Shown here: one piece after another, positions 1-7,810 of the stretch | How positions within the stretch are numbered: position 1 is the first letter of the stretch | How the letters are laid out: each line of letters opens with the position of its first letter | DNA from: Nitrospiria bacterium | GTDB taxonomy: Bacteria; Nitrospirota; CAKKRA01; 9FT-COMBO-42-15 | Direction: 5' to 3' | Length of the DNA stretch: 13,272 bases | Assembly: GCA_919903585.1 (NCBI GenBank) | Contig: CAKKST010000135.1 | Span: 1 to 13,272 of the forward strand | The notes under the pieces: generated by a model | What the model saw: the letters and a program-made list of their open reading frames with translations, nothing else | Databases searched by the model: none | What the model was told of the DNA's origin: nothing | Translations under genes and position numbers: made by a program

Positions 1-14
1 TCTTGATAGAGGGG

Positions 15-53
15 AAATCCCTCCCTTTGGAAAAGGGAGGTTAGGAGGGATTT
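15..53. repeat. Palindromic intergenic repeat (REP-like)
   Basis: The outer arms AAATCCCTCC (15-24) and GGAGGGATTT (44-53) are exact reverse complements. An alternative inner pairing, CTCCCTTT (21-28) with AAAGGGAG (32-39), leaves a three-base loop. Elements of this C-run/G-run type are common between genes in related genomes. It lies beyond the last gene of the pil operon and may stop transcription, but on the minus strand it is not followed by a clear T-run, so a terminator role is only possible. Bases 54-105 hold nothing else I can support. Confidence 0.6.
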
Positions 54-105
54 TATAAATATGTCGTTACAATTATAAGACTGTTAATAAGCTCTTACGC
101 ATAAC

Positions 106-324
106 TTATCTTATCATAATCGTAATAGCAAGATAGAACATAATAAGGCTCCCGGCAAGGAGTATAATCCCCACAGGAACCCTATTCTTGAGAAATGCAT
201 CATCTGTTTTTGAGATCACCTGACTGGCTTTTTTATTCATCTTCTTAAGCGTCTGCGGTGAGAATAGAAAGAGCAGACCAAAAATCAGGGCAAGTAATGC
301 AATCAAGATTATTAGAATCATCAT
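106..324 (-). CDS. Small two-helix membrane protein, unknown function
   Basis: I do not recognise this 72-residue protein. It has a hydrophobic segment at about residues 2-22, a basic linker at about 24-48 (several Lys and Arg, with the run KKMNKK), and a second hydrophobic segment at about 49-71. This suggests a hairpin in the inner membrane. It is the last gene of the pil operon, starting 12 bases after the pilR stop and preceded by a strong AAGGAGGT. Two ATGs lie in tandem (324 and 321). The second is 7 bases from AGGAGG and the first only 4, so translation may begin at 321. It is not a pilin: there is no prepilin peptidase site (Gly before a hydrophobic helix with Glu5) and no globular domain. 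Tight coupling to pilR suggests a role linked to pili, but nothing in the sequence proves it. Confidence 0.7.
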   Translation of the reverse strand: MMILIILIALLALIFGLLFLFSPQTLKKMNKKASQVISKTDDAFLKNRVPVGIILLAGSLIMFYLAITIMIR

Positions 325-336
325 ATTACCTCCTTG

Positions 337-1737
337 TTATATGCCTGTCTTTTCGCTTTCAGCAGGCATCTTATTTAGATTATATTTATCCAGCCTATAT
401 CTAAAGGATCTAAAGTTTAGGTGCAGAAGTTTTGCTGCGTCCTTTTTTATCCAGTTGCTTCTCTCGAGGGCATTAAGCAATAAATCCTTCTCTATCCCTC
501 CTATAAATCCCTCCAAATCAATGCCCTCTGCGGGTATATTTACAGGTATTAATGAAGAGCCTTTTTTAGCATTTTTTAATATGTCCGGGAAATGATCAGG
601 GGTAATAACCTCGCTGTTACTCAGCGCTACTGCCCTCTCTATCATATTCTCAAGCTCCCGTACATTCCCCTTCCATTCATAGTTACACAGAAGCTCCACC
701 GCCTTTTGTGAAAAACCCTTTATCTTCTTATCCATGCTTCGGTTAAATTTATTAAGAAAATAATTAGCCAGCAAAGGGATATCCTCCCTCCTTTCCCTCA
801 GGGTCGGCAGGGTAACTGGTATTACATTAAGCCTGTAATATAAGTCCTCCCTGAATTTACCCTCTTCCACTGCCTTTGCAAGTTCTTTATTTGTTGCTGC
901 AATAATCCGCACATCAACCTTTATATCTTTGGTCCCTCCAACCCTTTTAAACTCCTTGTCCTGAAGAACCCTCAGGAGTTTTACCTGAATTGAAGGGGTG
1001 GTTTCACCAATCTCATCTAAAAAAATCGTGCCGCCATTCGCAACCTCAAAGAGCCCTTCCTTATTAAATACAGCGCCGGTAAATGAACCCTTCATATGCC
1101 CAAAGAGCTCGCTTTCTAATAATCCCTCTGGCAGGGCGCCGCAGTTTACGGTAACAAATGGTTTGTCCTTCTTCCTGCTGTTAAAATGAATTGCCCTCGC
1201 AATCAGCTCCTTGCCTGTACCGCTCTCCCCATAGATTAGGATATTACTCATGCTGTCAGAGACCTTCTTTACTATCTCAAAGACCTTATCCATCCTCTCG
1301 CTTTTGCCTATAATATTCTCAAAGACTGCGCTGCCCTCGAGTGCATTTCTTAATAATAAATTCTCCGCGCTCAGCCTCCTCTTTTCAAGGGCCTTCCTGA
1401 TTCTTATCTTCATTTCGTCATTCTGGAAGGGCTTGGTTATATAATCATATGCCCCTTGCTGCATTGCCTCAACTGCAGTCTCTGTAGACGCAAAGGCAGT
1501 AATCAATATGACTACTGTATCAGGTGAAAGCTCCTTGACTGTTTTCAGCACCTCAAGACCGCCTACCTTTGGCATCTTAAGGTCTGTTATTACAAGGTCA
1601 AATATATCCTTATGCAAAATCTTATTGGCCTCTTCGCCGTCAGTGGCAGTGGTAACATCATAGCCTGACTTTTTCAGCATTATTGAGAGAAAATCCCTCA
1701 TGCTCTTTTCATCATCAACAACTAAAATTCTTTCCAC
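337..1737 (-). CDS. pilR: PilR, sigma-54-dependent type IV pilus response regulator
   Basis: This NtrC-family activator, when phosphorylated by PilS, remodels sigma-54 polymerase, classically at the pilin promoter. Numbering from the GTG start, it has a receiver domain (about 2-120) with acidic pair D8-D9, phospho-acceptor D52 in VITDLKMP and a conserved Lys in TKPF. A sigma-54 AAA+ domain follows (about 140-370), with Walker A GESGTGKE, sigma-54 contact loop GSFTGA near residue 217 (Ser in place of the usual Ala) and Walker B FLDE. A Fis-type helix-turn-helix ends the protein (FRSFRYRLDKY, typical of PilR). The open frame extends to a TTG at 1743, but that codon touches the Shine-Dalgarno GGGAGG (1749-1744). 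The GTG at 1737 sits 6 bases from it and gives the usual MERILVVDD beginning. The gene starts 21 bases after pilS. The target pilin gene is not in this window. Confidence 0.93.
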   Translation of the reverse strand: MERILVVDDEKSMRDFLSIMLKKSGYDVTTATDGEEANKILHKDIFDLVITDLKMPKVGGLEVLKTVKELSPDTVVILITAFASTETAVEAMQQGAYDYITKPFQNDEMKIRIRKALEKRRLSAENLLLRNALEGSAVFENIIGKSERMDKVFEIVKKVSDSMSNILIYGESGTGKELIARAIHFNSRKKDKPFVTVNCGALPEGLLESELFGHMKGSFTGAVFNKEGLFEVANGGTIFLDEIGETTPSIQVKLLRVLQDKEFKRVGGTKDIKVDVRIIAATNKELAKAVEEGKFREDLYYRLNVIPVTLPTLRERREDIPLLANYFLNKFNRSMDKKIKGFSQKAVELLCNYEWKGNVRELENMIERAVALSNSEVITPDHFPDILKNAKKGSSLIPVNIPAEGIDLEGFIGGIEKDLLLNALERSNWIKKDAAKLLHLNFRSFRYRLDKYNLNKMPAESEKTGI

Positions 1738-1758
1738 TAACAACCTCCCGCCAAGTTT

Positions 1759-3423
1759 TTATGCCGATGGCAGATGAATAATAAACTTGCTGCCCTCATT
1801 TATTTTGCTCTCAACCTTGATCTCACCCCTGTGTTCTTCAATAATCCTATGTACAATTGCAAGGCCGAGTCCTGAGCCCCTATCCTTTGTTGTGAAGAAG
1901 GGATAGAATATCTTGTCCCTGACCTCATGTCTTATACCATTACCGGTATCCTTAAATGCAATCTCTATATAATCCTTCACAGAATCATCGCTATAATGAC
2001 GGCCCTTTTTAGCCTTCTTCTTTGATGTAATTATTAATTCACCGCCATTATCCATTGCCTGGAAGGCATTGATAGACAGGTTCCAGAATACCTGGCTCAT
2101 CTGGTGCGGATCAACCTCAGCCATTAATCTTTTATTCTCAAGCTGCATGGAGATTTTTACCTTATTCTGGTATTCCTTGCTGTTTTTCAGAAGCGTCACT
2201 GTATCATTTAAAAGCTCATTTATATTAAACCGCTTTTTATTTAAAGGCGTTGGCCTTGCATAGAGAAGAAAATCAGATATTATCCTGTTTAGCTTCTCGG
2301 TCTCACGGAGGGCAATCTCAAGGAGTTTTTTATTCTCTCCGCTTAATAAGGACTCATTCCTTAATAGCTGCATTGAACCGCTGAGGGATGCAAGGGGGTT
2401 TCTTATCTCATGGGCCATCCCTGCTGCCAGCTCACCTACCATTGCCAGCTTCTCCTTCTTTTTTATATCATCCTCCATCTCCTTTATCTTTGTCAGGTCC
2501 TGAAATATCCCTATGGCGCCTGTAGTCTCGCCTGATTCGTTCTTTAATGATGTTATTGTAATACCTAAAACGAGTTTAGCGCCATCCTTTCTAACATAAC
2601 TCCCTTCAAACCTGAAAGGTATGCGCAGCATTTCTAATTTATTAAAGACCGATCTTATCTCCTCCAGATTAAATATCTCATACCATATCCTCCCCCTGAT
2701 CTCCTCAAAGAGATAACCGGTAATATCCTCCGCAGCCCTGTTAAATGACGTTATATGACCCTTCAAATCAGTGGTCAGAAGACCGCTGCTCATGCTATTT
2801 GCAACATTCTTGTAAAAGGTCTGCAGCTCTGCAAGGTCAGTGTCCTTCTCCTTCAGGATCTTATCGGTCTGCTGCAGATTTTCAGCAAGGCTGCCGCTTA
2901 AAAGGCCTACAATAAGGAAAGAGAGCACATAGAGAAATATCTTATAAAATACCTCAGCAGTGGATGATGCAGAGGGCGGAAGGGCCTCAAAAAAACCATA
3001 AAACTGCATATCAACAAGGCCGCCATAGAGTATGCTGCTGATACCTGCTATTACATATCCTCCCCTGCGGTAGAGTATTATACTGGCATATATTATTGTT
3101 ATGATGTATGTAAATGAAAAACTGCTGTCTATCCCTCCTGTAATATAAACTAAAAAGGTCTCGGTTATCAGGTCGCCTATAATCTGTATATAGGCAAAGA
3201 ATTCTAAATTATATACCCTATTTAACAGCAGGGCATATACTATGCTAATAAGATAGACAGCTATTACAAGGAGATAAAAGGCAGGAACCTCACTATATCT
3301 CCCAAGCCTTATCTGAAAGATGATTGATGATACGAGGAATAGCGTGACCATAACTATCCTCAGTATCATTAATATTTTAAGTTTTTTGAGTATCTCCTTT
3401 CCTTTAAGGTCTTCCACTCTCAT
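1759..3423 (-). CDS. pilS: PilS, membrane sensor histidine kinase for type IV pili
   Basis: PilS is the inner-membrane kinase that phosphorylates PilR. The N-terminal 180 residues contain six hydrophobic segments (about 17-38, 48-67, 75-97, 104-120, 121-140 and 160-178), as in PilS of Pseudomonas and Geobacter, where they can sense pilin in the membrane. A short coiled linker, a PAS domain (about 200-320) and a HisKA domain follow, with phospho-acceptor H338 in AHEIRNPLASL. The HATPase domain has N-box WNLSINAFQAM, G1 box DTGNGI and G2 box GSGLGLAIV. All catalytic boxes are intact, so it should be active. The start ATG lies 8 bases after the pilC stop; only a weak Shine-Dalgarno is visible (AGATGAG), so translational coupling to pilC is likely. 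Confidence 0.92.
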   Translation of the reverse strand: MRVEDLKGKEILKKLKILMILRIVMVTLFLVSSIIFQIRLGRYSEVPAFYLLVIAVYLISIVYALLLNRVYNLEFFAYIQIIGDLITETFLVYITGGIDSSFSFTYIITIIYASIILYRRGGYVIAGISSILYGGLVDMQFYGFFEALPPSASSTAEVFYKIFLYVLSFLIVGLLSGSLAENLQQTDKILKEKDTDLAELQTFYKNVANSMSSGLLTTDLKGHITSFNRAAEDITGYLFEEIRGRIWYEIFNLEEIRSVFNKLEMLRIPFRFEGSYVRKDGAKLVLGITITSLKNESGETTGAIGIFQDLTKIKEMEDDIKKKEKLAMVGELAAGMAHEIRNPLASLSGSMQLLRNESLLSGENKKLLEIALRETEKLNRIISDFLLYARPTPLNKKRFNINELLNDTVTLLKNSKEYQNKVKISMQLENKRLMAEVDPHQMSQVFWNLSINAFQAMDNGGELIITSKKKAKKGRHYSDDSVKDYIEIAFKDTGNGIRHEVRDKIFYPFFTTKDRGSGLGLAIVHRIIEEHRGEIKVESKINEGSKFIIHLPSA

Positions 3424-3431
3424 CTCATCTT

Positions 3432-4643
3432 TTAACCGCCCACTAATGTAGCCATCTGGAATATTGGGAGATACATGGCAATTACAATAAATCCAACAAC
3501 AACGCCAAGGAATACCATGAGCATCGGCTCCAGCATAGATGTTAAAGCCGCTACTGCATTATCTACCTCATCATCGTAAAAGTCTGCTATCTTGGAGAGC
3601 ATGGCGTCTAATGCGCCTGTTGCCTCTCCAACAGATATCATCTGAACCACCATTGGAGGAAATACACCTGATTTCCCTAATGGGTCTGCAATGGTTTTAC
3701 CCTCGCTGATGCTGCGGCGGGTGCTCATAAGGGCCTCTTCAACAACCTTGTTTCCTGCTGTCCTTGATACAATCTCAAGGCCGTCAAGGATAGGGACACC
3801 GCTGCTTATCAGGGTGCTCAATGTCCTTGTAAATTTTGCCACTGCAACCTTTCTGATAAGCGAACCCAAAATGGGAAATTTTAATAATAGGCCGTCTACT
3901 ATTCTTCTCCCTTTTTCACTCTTGTAAAAATATTTTAATCCAACAATAGCCGCTATAATAACCCCTAAAATAATAAACTTGTTATCCGTTATAGCATCGC
4001 TTGTGCCTATTACTATCCTTGTAGGCAGCGGCAATGTCCCACCCATATCTGTAAACATCTTGGCAAAGACAGGTATAACCCATACCAGAAGAACTGTCAC
4101 CACGATAATTGCAACTGAAACAATAGCCGCTGGATACACGAGGGCAGTTTTTACCTTGGATTTTAATTTCATTGCCTTTTCAATGTAACCAGCAAGCCTA
4201 TTTAAGATGGTATCAAGGATGCCGCCTACCTCTCCAGCGGCAACCATATTTACATACAAATCATTAAATACCTTTGGGTGTCTTTTTAAGGCGTCTGTAA
4301 AGGTAGCGCCTGATTCCACATCCTGTCTGACGTCCTTTAATGTTGAGGCAAGTATTTTATTTTCAGACTGTGTTGATAATATATCAAGACACTGAACTAA
4401 GGGAAGCCCCGCGTCTATCATTGTTGCAAACTGCCTTGTGAATATAGCAATATCCTTATCCTTAACCCTTCCCCCTAAGCCAGGGATAGAAATCTTTATA
4501 CCAGTGGCTGCCTGCTGGACAGAGGTGACGAGGATATTCTGTTTTCTCAGTAAGGCAATAACCTCTTCCTTGTTTTTTGCGGCAACAACCCCTTTTTGCA
4601 TTGTCCCCTGCCTTGACTTTCCAGTCCATTTAAAGTTGGCCAT
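3432..4643 (-). CDS. pilC: PilC, type IV pilus inner-membrane platform protein
   Basis: PilC is the polytopic platform that links the PilB and PilT motors to the growing pilus. The 403 residues match the usual length. They hold two repeats of the type II secretion F domain (about 65-190 and 268-392), each with the typical opening FTRQFATMIDAGLPLVQCL or FTRTLSTLISSGVPILDGL. Hydrophobic segments lie near 165-195 (ending in the characteristic VWVIPVFAKMF), 220-240 and 370-398 (ending in AMYLPIFQMATLVGG). The ATG is preceded by AGGAGA at 8 bases. A 77-base gap separates it from pilT, the longest gap in the operon. The gap contains a GCAAAA-N3-TTTTGC dyad (4700-4714) but no convincing promoter or terminator. 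Confidence 0.95.
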   Translation of the reverse strand: MANFKWTGKSRQGTMQKGVVAAKNKEEVIALLRKQNILVTSVQQAATGIKISIPGLGGRVKDKDIAIFTRQFATMIDAGLPLVQCLDILSTQSENKILASTLKDVRQDVESGATFTDALKRHPKVFNDLYVNMVAAGEVGGILDTILNRLAGYIEKAMKLKSKVKTALVYPAAIVSVAIIVVTVLLVWVIPVFAKMFTDMGGTLPLPTRIVIGTSDAITDNKFIILGVIIAAIVGLKYFYKSEKGRRIVDGLLLKFPILGSLIRKVAVAKFTRTLSTLISSGVPILDGLEIVSRTAGNKVVEEALMSTRRSISEGKTIADPLGKSGVFPPMVVQMISVGEATGALDAMLSKIADFYDDEVDNAVAALTSMLEPMLMVFLGVVVGFIVIAMYLPIFQMATLVGG

Positions 4644-4720
4644 TGTTTATCTCTCCTATTATTAGATGATTACACAGGTTCTTAAAAGCGATTATAAGGG
4701 CAAAAGATTTTTGCGAAGCC

Positions 4721-5854
4721 CTATCGTTTAGTGCTCCCCTCTTTAATGTTATACTCCTTCTGGGATTGGCCATGTGAAGGGGCGGCAACCCCGCCTCTGT
4801 TTAACATTGAAATCAATTCATCAGGGACACTGGATCTTCCTATTGCCTCTTCGTAGGATATCAGCTTCTTTGAGTAGAGCTCAAAAAGCGCCTGATTCAT
4901 TGTCTGCATGCCGAACTTTGCCTGGCCTGTCTGCATCATCCCGTATATTTGATGGACCTTATCCTCTCTTATCAAATTTCTTATAGCAGGATTTGGAACC
5001 AGAATCTCAAGGCAGAGCACCCTGCCTGTGCCGCTTGCCTTTGGAATTAACTGCTGGCTCATTATCCCTTCCAGTACAAAGGAGAGCTGAGCCCTGACCT
5101 GAGGCTGCTGGTGAGGCGGAAACACATCTATAATCCTGTTAATGGTCTGTGCAGCAGAATTGGTATGGAGTGTTGCGAATGTCAGGTGACCTGTCTCAGA
5201 GATAGTTAATGCCGCCTCAATGGTCTCAAGATCCCTCATCTCGCCGATAAGTATTACATCAGGGTCCTGCCTCAGAATATATTTTAAGGCTGCCTTAAAT
5301 GACTTGGTATCAGCATTAACCTCCCTCTGATTAACCACGCATTTTTTATGCTGATGAAGATATTCTATTGGGTCTTCAATGGTGATTATATGATCATGTT
5401 TTTCACTGTTTATCTTGTCTATCATTGCAGCGAGCGTTGTAGATTTACCGCTGCCGGTAGGACCTGTAACAAGGACAAGCCCCCTCGGCTTTTTGCACAA
5501 TTCATTTACTATCGGTGAGAGACCCAGCTCCTGAAAGGACATTATCTTAAATGGGATGGTCCTGATAGCAGCAGCTACAGCGCCCCTCTGCATAAATATA
5601 TTTGCCCTGAACCTGCTTAAGCCCTTTAATCCAAATGACAGGTCAAGCTCATTCTCCTCTTCAAACTTGTGTTTCTGGGCATCTGTCAGGACACTGTAAC
5701 AGAGCTGTTTTGTCTCTGCTGCAGCTAAAGGAGGGAGGGAAAGAGGCATTAATTTTCCATCAACCCTCAGTTGGGGAGGCGATCCTGTAGTTATATGAAG
5801 ATCCGAAGCCCCTTTCTCAATCATCATTTGTAAAAGCTGGTATAGATTTGCCAT
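4721..5854 (-). CDS. pilT: PilT, type IV pilus retraction ATPase
   Basis: PilT is the hexameric ATPase that depolymerises the pilus, driving retraction, twitching motility and DNA uptake. Its 377 residues show an N-terminal PAS-like part (about 1-100). The RecA-like core follows, with Walker A GPTGSGKS (131-138), the Asp box around ITIEDPIEYLH, Walker B ILIGEMRD (about 201-208) and the His box TGHLTFATLHTN. The PilT-specific motif AIRNLIRE is at 290-297, which separates it from PilB and GspE. The start has AGGAGG 6 bases upstream and lies 16 bases after pilB, within the same transcript. The C-terminal tail beyond about residue 350 is short and not conserved in character. Confidence 0.95.
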   Translation of the reverse strand: MANLYQLLQMMIEKGASDLHITTGSPPQLRVDGKLMPLSLPPLAAAETKQLCYSVLTDAQKHKFEEENELDLSFGLKGLSRFRANIFMQRGAVAAAIRTIPFKIMSFQELGLSPIVNELCKKPRGLVLVTGPTGSGKSTTLAAMIDKINSEKHDHIITIEDPIEYLHQHKKCVVNQREVNADTKSFKAALKYILRQDPDVILIGEMRDLETIEAALTISETGHLTFATLHTNSAAQTINRIIDVFPPHQQPQVRAQLSFVLEGIMSQQLIPKASGTGRVLCLEILVPNPAIRNLIREDKVHQIYGMMQTGQAKFGMQTMNQALFELYSKKLISYEEAIGRSSVPDELISMLNRGGVAAPSHGQSQKEYNIKEGSTKR

Positions 5855-5870
5855 CTCTTCCTCCTATATT

Positions 5871-7586
5871 TTAATCACCAAATGTAACCCTTACCACCTC
5901 TTCTACAGAGGTCATGCCATCCTTTATTTTTTGAAGGCCGCTCATCCTCAAGGTCTTCATACCCATTTTAGCAGCGGTTTTTTTAATCTCTGAAGCAGAT
6001 GCGCCCTCCAGTATAAGTTCTTTTATCTCATCGCCTATGGGCATTACTTCATATATTGCAATCCTGCCCTTATAGCCTGTATCGCTGCAGTTTGTGCAGC
6101 CCTTGCCTCTATAACATACAACCTTCTCAGCCTCTTCAGGGGAAAAACCAATATCAATCAGGGACTTCACCGGAACCTTTTCAACCTCTTTGCACTGCTG
6201 GCAGACCTTTCTTATAAGGCGCTGGGCAAGGATCAAAAGCACAGAGGATGAGACGAGAAAGGGCTCAATACCCATATTTAAAAGACGATTTATAGTGCTT
6301 GGGGCATCATTAGTGTGCAACGTTGAAAGCACTAAATGACCTGTCAGCGCTGCCTTTACAGCAATCTCCGCTGTTTCATAATCACGGATCTCACCAACCA
6401 TAACCACATCCGGATCCTGTCGTAGAAATGATCTCAGCGCCATAGCAAAGTTGAGGCCAATCTCATCCTTCATCTGCACCTGATTTATACCCATCAAATA
6501 ATATTCCACAGGGTCCTCTGCTGTCATAATATTTACATCAATCTGGTTAATCTGATTAAGGGCAGAATAAAGGGTTGTTGTCTTACCGCTGCCTGTAGGG
6601 CCTGTCACAAGCACCATGCCATAAGGGCTGTTTATTGCATTCATGAAATCCTGAAGCGCCTTTGGTTCAAAGCCGAGTTTTGTCAGGTCAAGGGTAAGAT
6701 TGCTCTTATCAAGTATCCTCATAACGACCTTTTCACCGAACAGGCATGGAAGGGTAGATACCCTCAAATCAACCTCTTTATTCTTCATGCGGAGCTTTAT
6801 CCTTCCATCCTGTGGCAGCCTCCGCTCTGCTATATCAAGTTCTGCCATAATCTTGAGCCTTGAGGTCATGGCAGCGCGGAGTTTCATTGGCGGGACCATG
6901 GCCTCATACAAAATTCCATCAAGCCTATAACGGACCCTGAACTTCTTTTCATATGCCTCAACATGTATATCGCTGACACCCTTTGTAACACCATCGGCAA
7001 GTATAAAGTTTACGAGCTTAACAACCGGCGCCTCTTCAACAGCTTCCTTCAGGTCTTTTAAATCAACCTTCTCATCCCCCTCATGGACAATATCTACATC
7101 ACCATCTTCAATAGCCTCCTGAAGCTTTATATCCTTTAATACTGTCTGAAGCGCATCGGTAGTATCATAATATTTATTTATTGCCGACCTTATAGAGCCT
7201 TCGGTGGATAGAACAGGCTGGACATCGTAACCTGTCATAAACTTTATATCATCAATAGCAAAGACATCAGAAGGGTCAACCATAGCAATGGTAAGGGTAG
7301 CCCCTTTTCTTGCAACAGGTATCACCTGATACTTCTGTGCCACCTCTGCTGGCAGCATCTTAATCAGGTTTAGATCCACCTCCTGCGTAGAGAGGTTCAC
7401 AGCAGGTATCCCAAACTGGTGGCTAAGTAAATTCAATAACTTATCCTCAGTAACATAGCCTAATTTTACGAGGATGCTTCCTAATTTCCCACCCTCTTTT
7501 TGCTGGGTTGATAGGGCCTTTTTTAATTGCTCCTCATTAATCAGCTTGGCATTTACCAGCATATCTCCAAGTTTATTTGTAAGCAT
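5871..7586 (-). CDS. pilB: PilB, type IV pilus extension ATPase with MshEN-type N-terminus
   Basis: PilB is the hexameric ATPase that powers pilus assembly. Domains in order: an MshEN/GspE N1 region (about 1-140), a linker, an N2 domain (about 185-300) and the RecA-like core. The core has Walker A GPTGSGKT (329-336), the Asp box AEDPVEYY, Walker B VVMVGEIRD (about 394-402) and the His box TGHLVLSTLHTN. A zinc-type cysteine cluster follows: C462 and C465, then C497 and C500, with C491 extra. At 5-28 and 34-57 are two 24-residue repeats of the LGxxL...L...Q kind, separated by exactly five residues. This is the layout of c-di-GMP-binding MshEN domains, but both begin with Lys rather than the usual Arg. 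It is the first gene of the pil operon, driven by the promoter at 7634-7661. Confidence 0.95.
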   Translation of the reverse strand: MLTNKLGDMLVNAKLINEEQLKKALSTQQKEGGKLGSILVKLGYVTEDKLLNLLSHQFGIPAVNLSTQEVDLNLIKMLPAEVAQKYQVIPVARKGATLTIAMVDPSDVFAIDDIKFMTGYDVQPVLSTEGSIRSAINKYYDTTDALQTVLKDIKLQEAIEDGDVDIVHEGDEKVDLKDLKEAVEEAPVVKLVNFILADGVTKGVSDIHVEAYEKKFRVRYRLDGILYEAMVPPMKLRAAMTSRLKIMAELDIAERRLPQDGRIKLRMKNKEVDLRVSTLPCLFGEKVVMRILDKSNLTLDLTKLGFEPKALQDFMNAINSPYGMVLVTGPTGSGKTTTLYSALNQINQIDVNIMTAEDPVEYYLMGINQVQMKDEIGLNFAMALRSFLRQDPDVVMVGEIRDYETAEIAVKAALTGHLVLSTLHTNDAPSTINRLLNMGIEPFLVSSSVLLILAQRLIRKVCQQCKEVEKVPVKSLIDIGFSPEEAEKVVCYRGKGCTNCSDTGYKGRIAIYEVMPIGDEIKELILEGASASEIKKTAAKMGMKTLRMSGLQKIKDGMTSVEEVVRVTFGD

Positions 7587-7633
7587 TTATCCCTTTTCCC
7601 TCGTAGTTAAAGGTTTCCACATTAATATATTCA

Positions 7634-7661
7634 ATTCTATCAATTTTTTCCCTATTGTCAA
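7634..7661 (-). promoter_or_regulatory. Sigma-70-type promoter of the pil operon
   Basis: Read on the minus strand, a consensus -35 TTGACA (7661-7656) is followed by 16 bases and the -10 hexamer TAGAAT (7639-7634), one mismatch from TATAAT. The predicted transcription start near 7627 leaves a leader of about 40 bases before pilB. This suggests the motor and regulator genes are expressed constitutively rather than through PilR and sigma-54. Confidence 0.72.
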
Positions 7662-7717
7662 CCCCTTCTAAAAATAAGTGAATCCCTTGTTTTAAATAGT
7701 ATAATTACCCATAGAAC

Positions 7718-7746
7718 TTGTCAAAAATCAAAATGAGTAATATAAT
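7718..7746 (+). promoter_or_regulatory. Sigma-70-type promoter of the GAF-PAS kinase gene
   Basis: The -35 hexamer TTGTCA (7718-7723, one mismatch), an ideal 17-base spacer and a perfect -10 TATAAT (7741-7746) predict a start near 7753. The leader before the ATG at 7811 is about 58 bases. This promoter diverges from the pilB promoter, with 56 bases between the two -35 hexamers. A second TATAAT at 7700-7705 has no matching -35. Confidence 0.75.
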
Positions 7747-7752
7747 TAACTA

Positions 7753-7778
7753 AAAGTGTAACATTCAGGACACACTTT
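7753..7778. promoter_or_regulatory. Inverted repeat at the kinase transcription start (possible operator)
   Basis: AAAGTGT (7753-7759) and ACACTTT (7772-7778) are exact reverse complements, 12 bases apart, beginning at the predicted transcription start. The position suits a repressor operator or a hairpin in the leader. A further short dyad, CAGG-N6-CCTG (7795-7808), overlaps the weak Shine-Dalgarno AGGA of the kinase gene. The function of both is inference. Confidence 0.4.
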
Positions 7779-7810
7779 AGCAAGACCAAAACTACAGGAA
7801 TATACCTGAT

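Noticed and set aside
341..595. Plus-strand open frame of 84 codons inside pilR, and similar antisense frames throughout the window
   Set aside because: They lie opposite well-conserved coding sequence, show no recognisable motifs and have no convincing ribosome binding sites.
1738..1743. TTG at 1743 as the start of pilR
   Set aside because: It abuts the Shine-Dalgarno GGGAGG with no spacing; the GTG at 1737 has 6 bases and gives a standard receiver N-terminus.
4691..4720. TATAAT on the minus strand (4696-4691) in the pilT-pilC gap, as an internal promoter
   Set aside because: No acceptable -35 hexamer is found at 16-18 bases; the GCAAAA-N3-TTTTGC dyad nearby is short and AT-rich.
7767..7782. 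GG-N10-GC spacing (AGGACA ... TAGCA) upstream of the kinase gene, as a sigma-54 promoter
   Set aside because: The -24 part matches the consensus only at the GG, and a near-perfect sigma-70 promoter lies just upstream.
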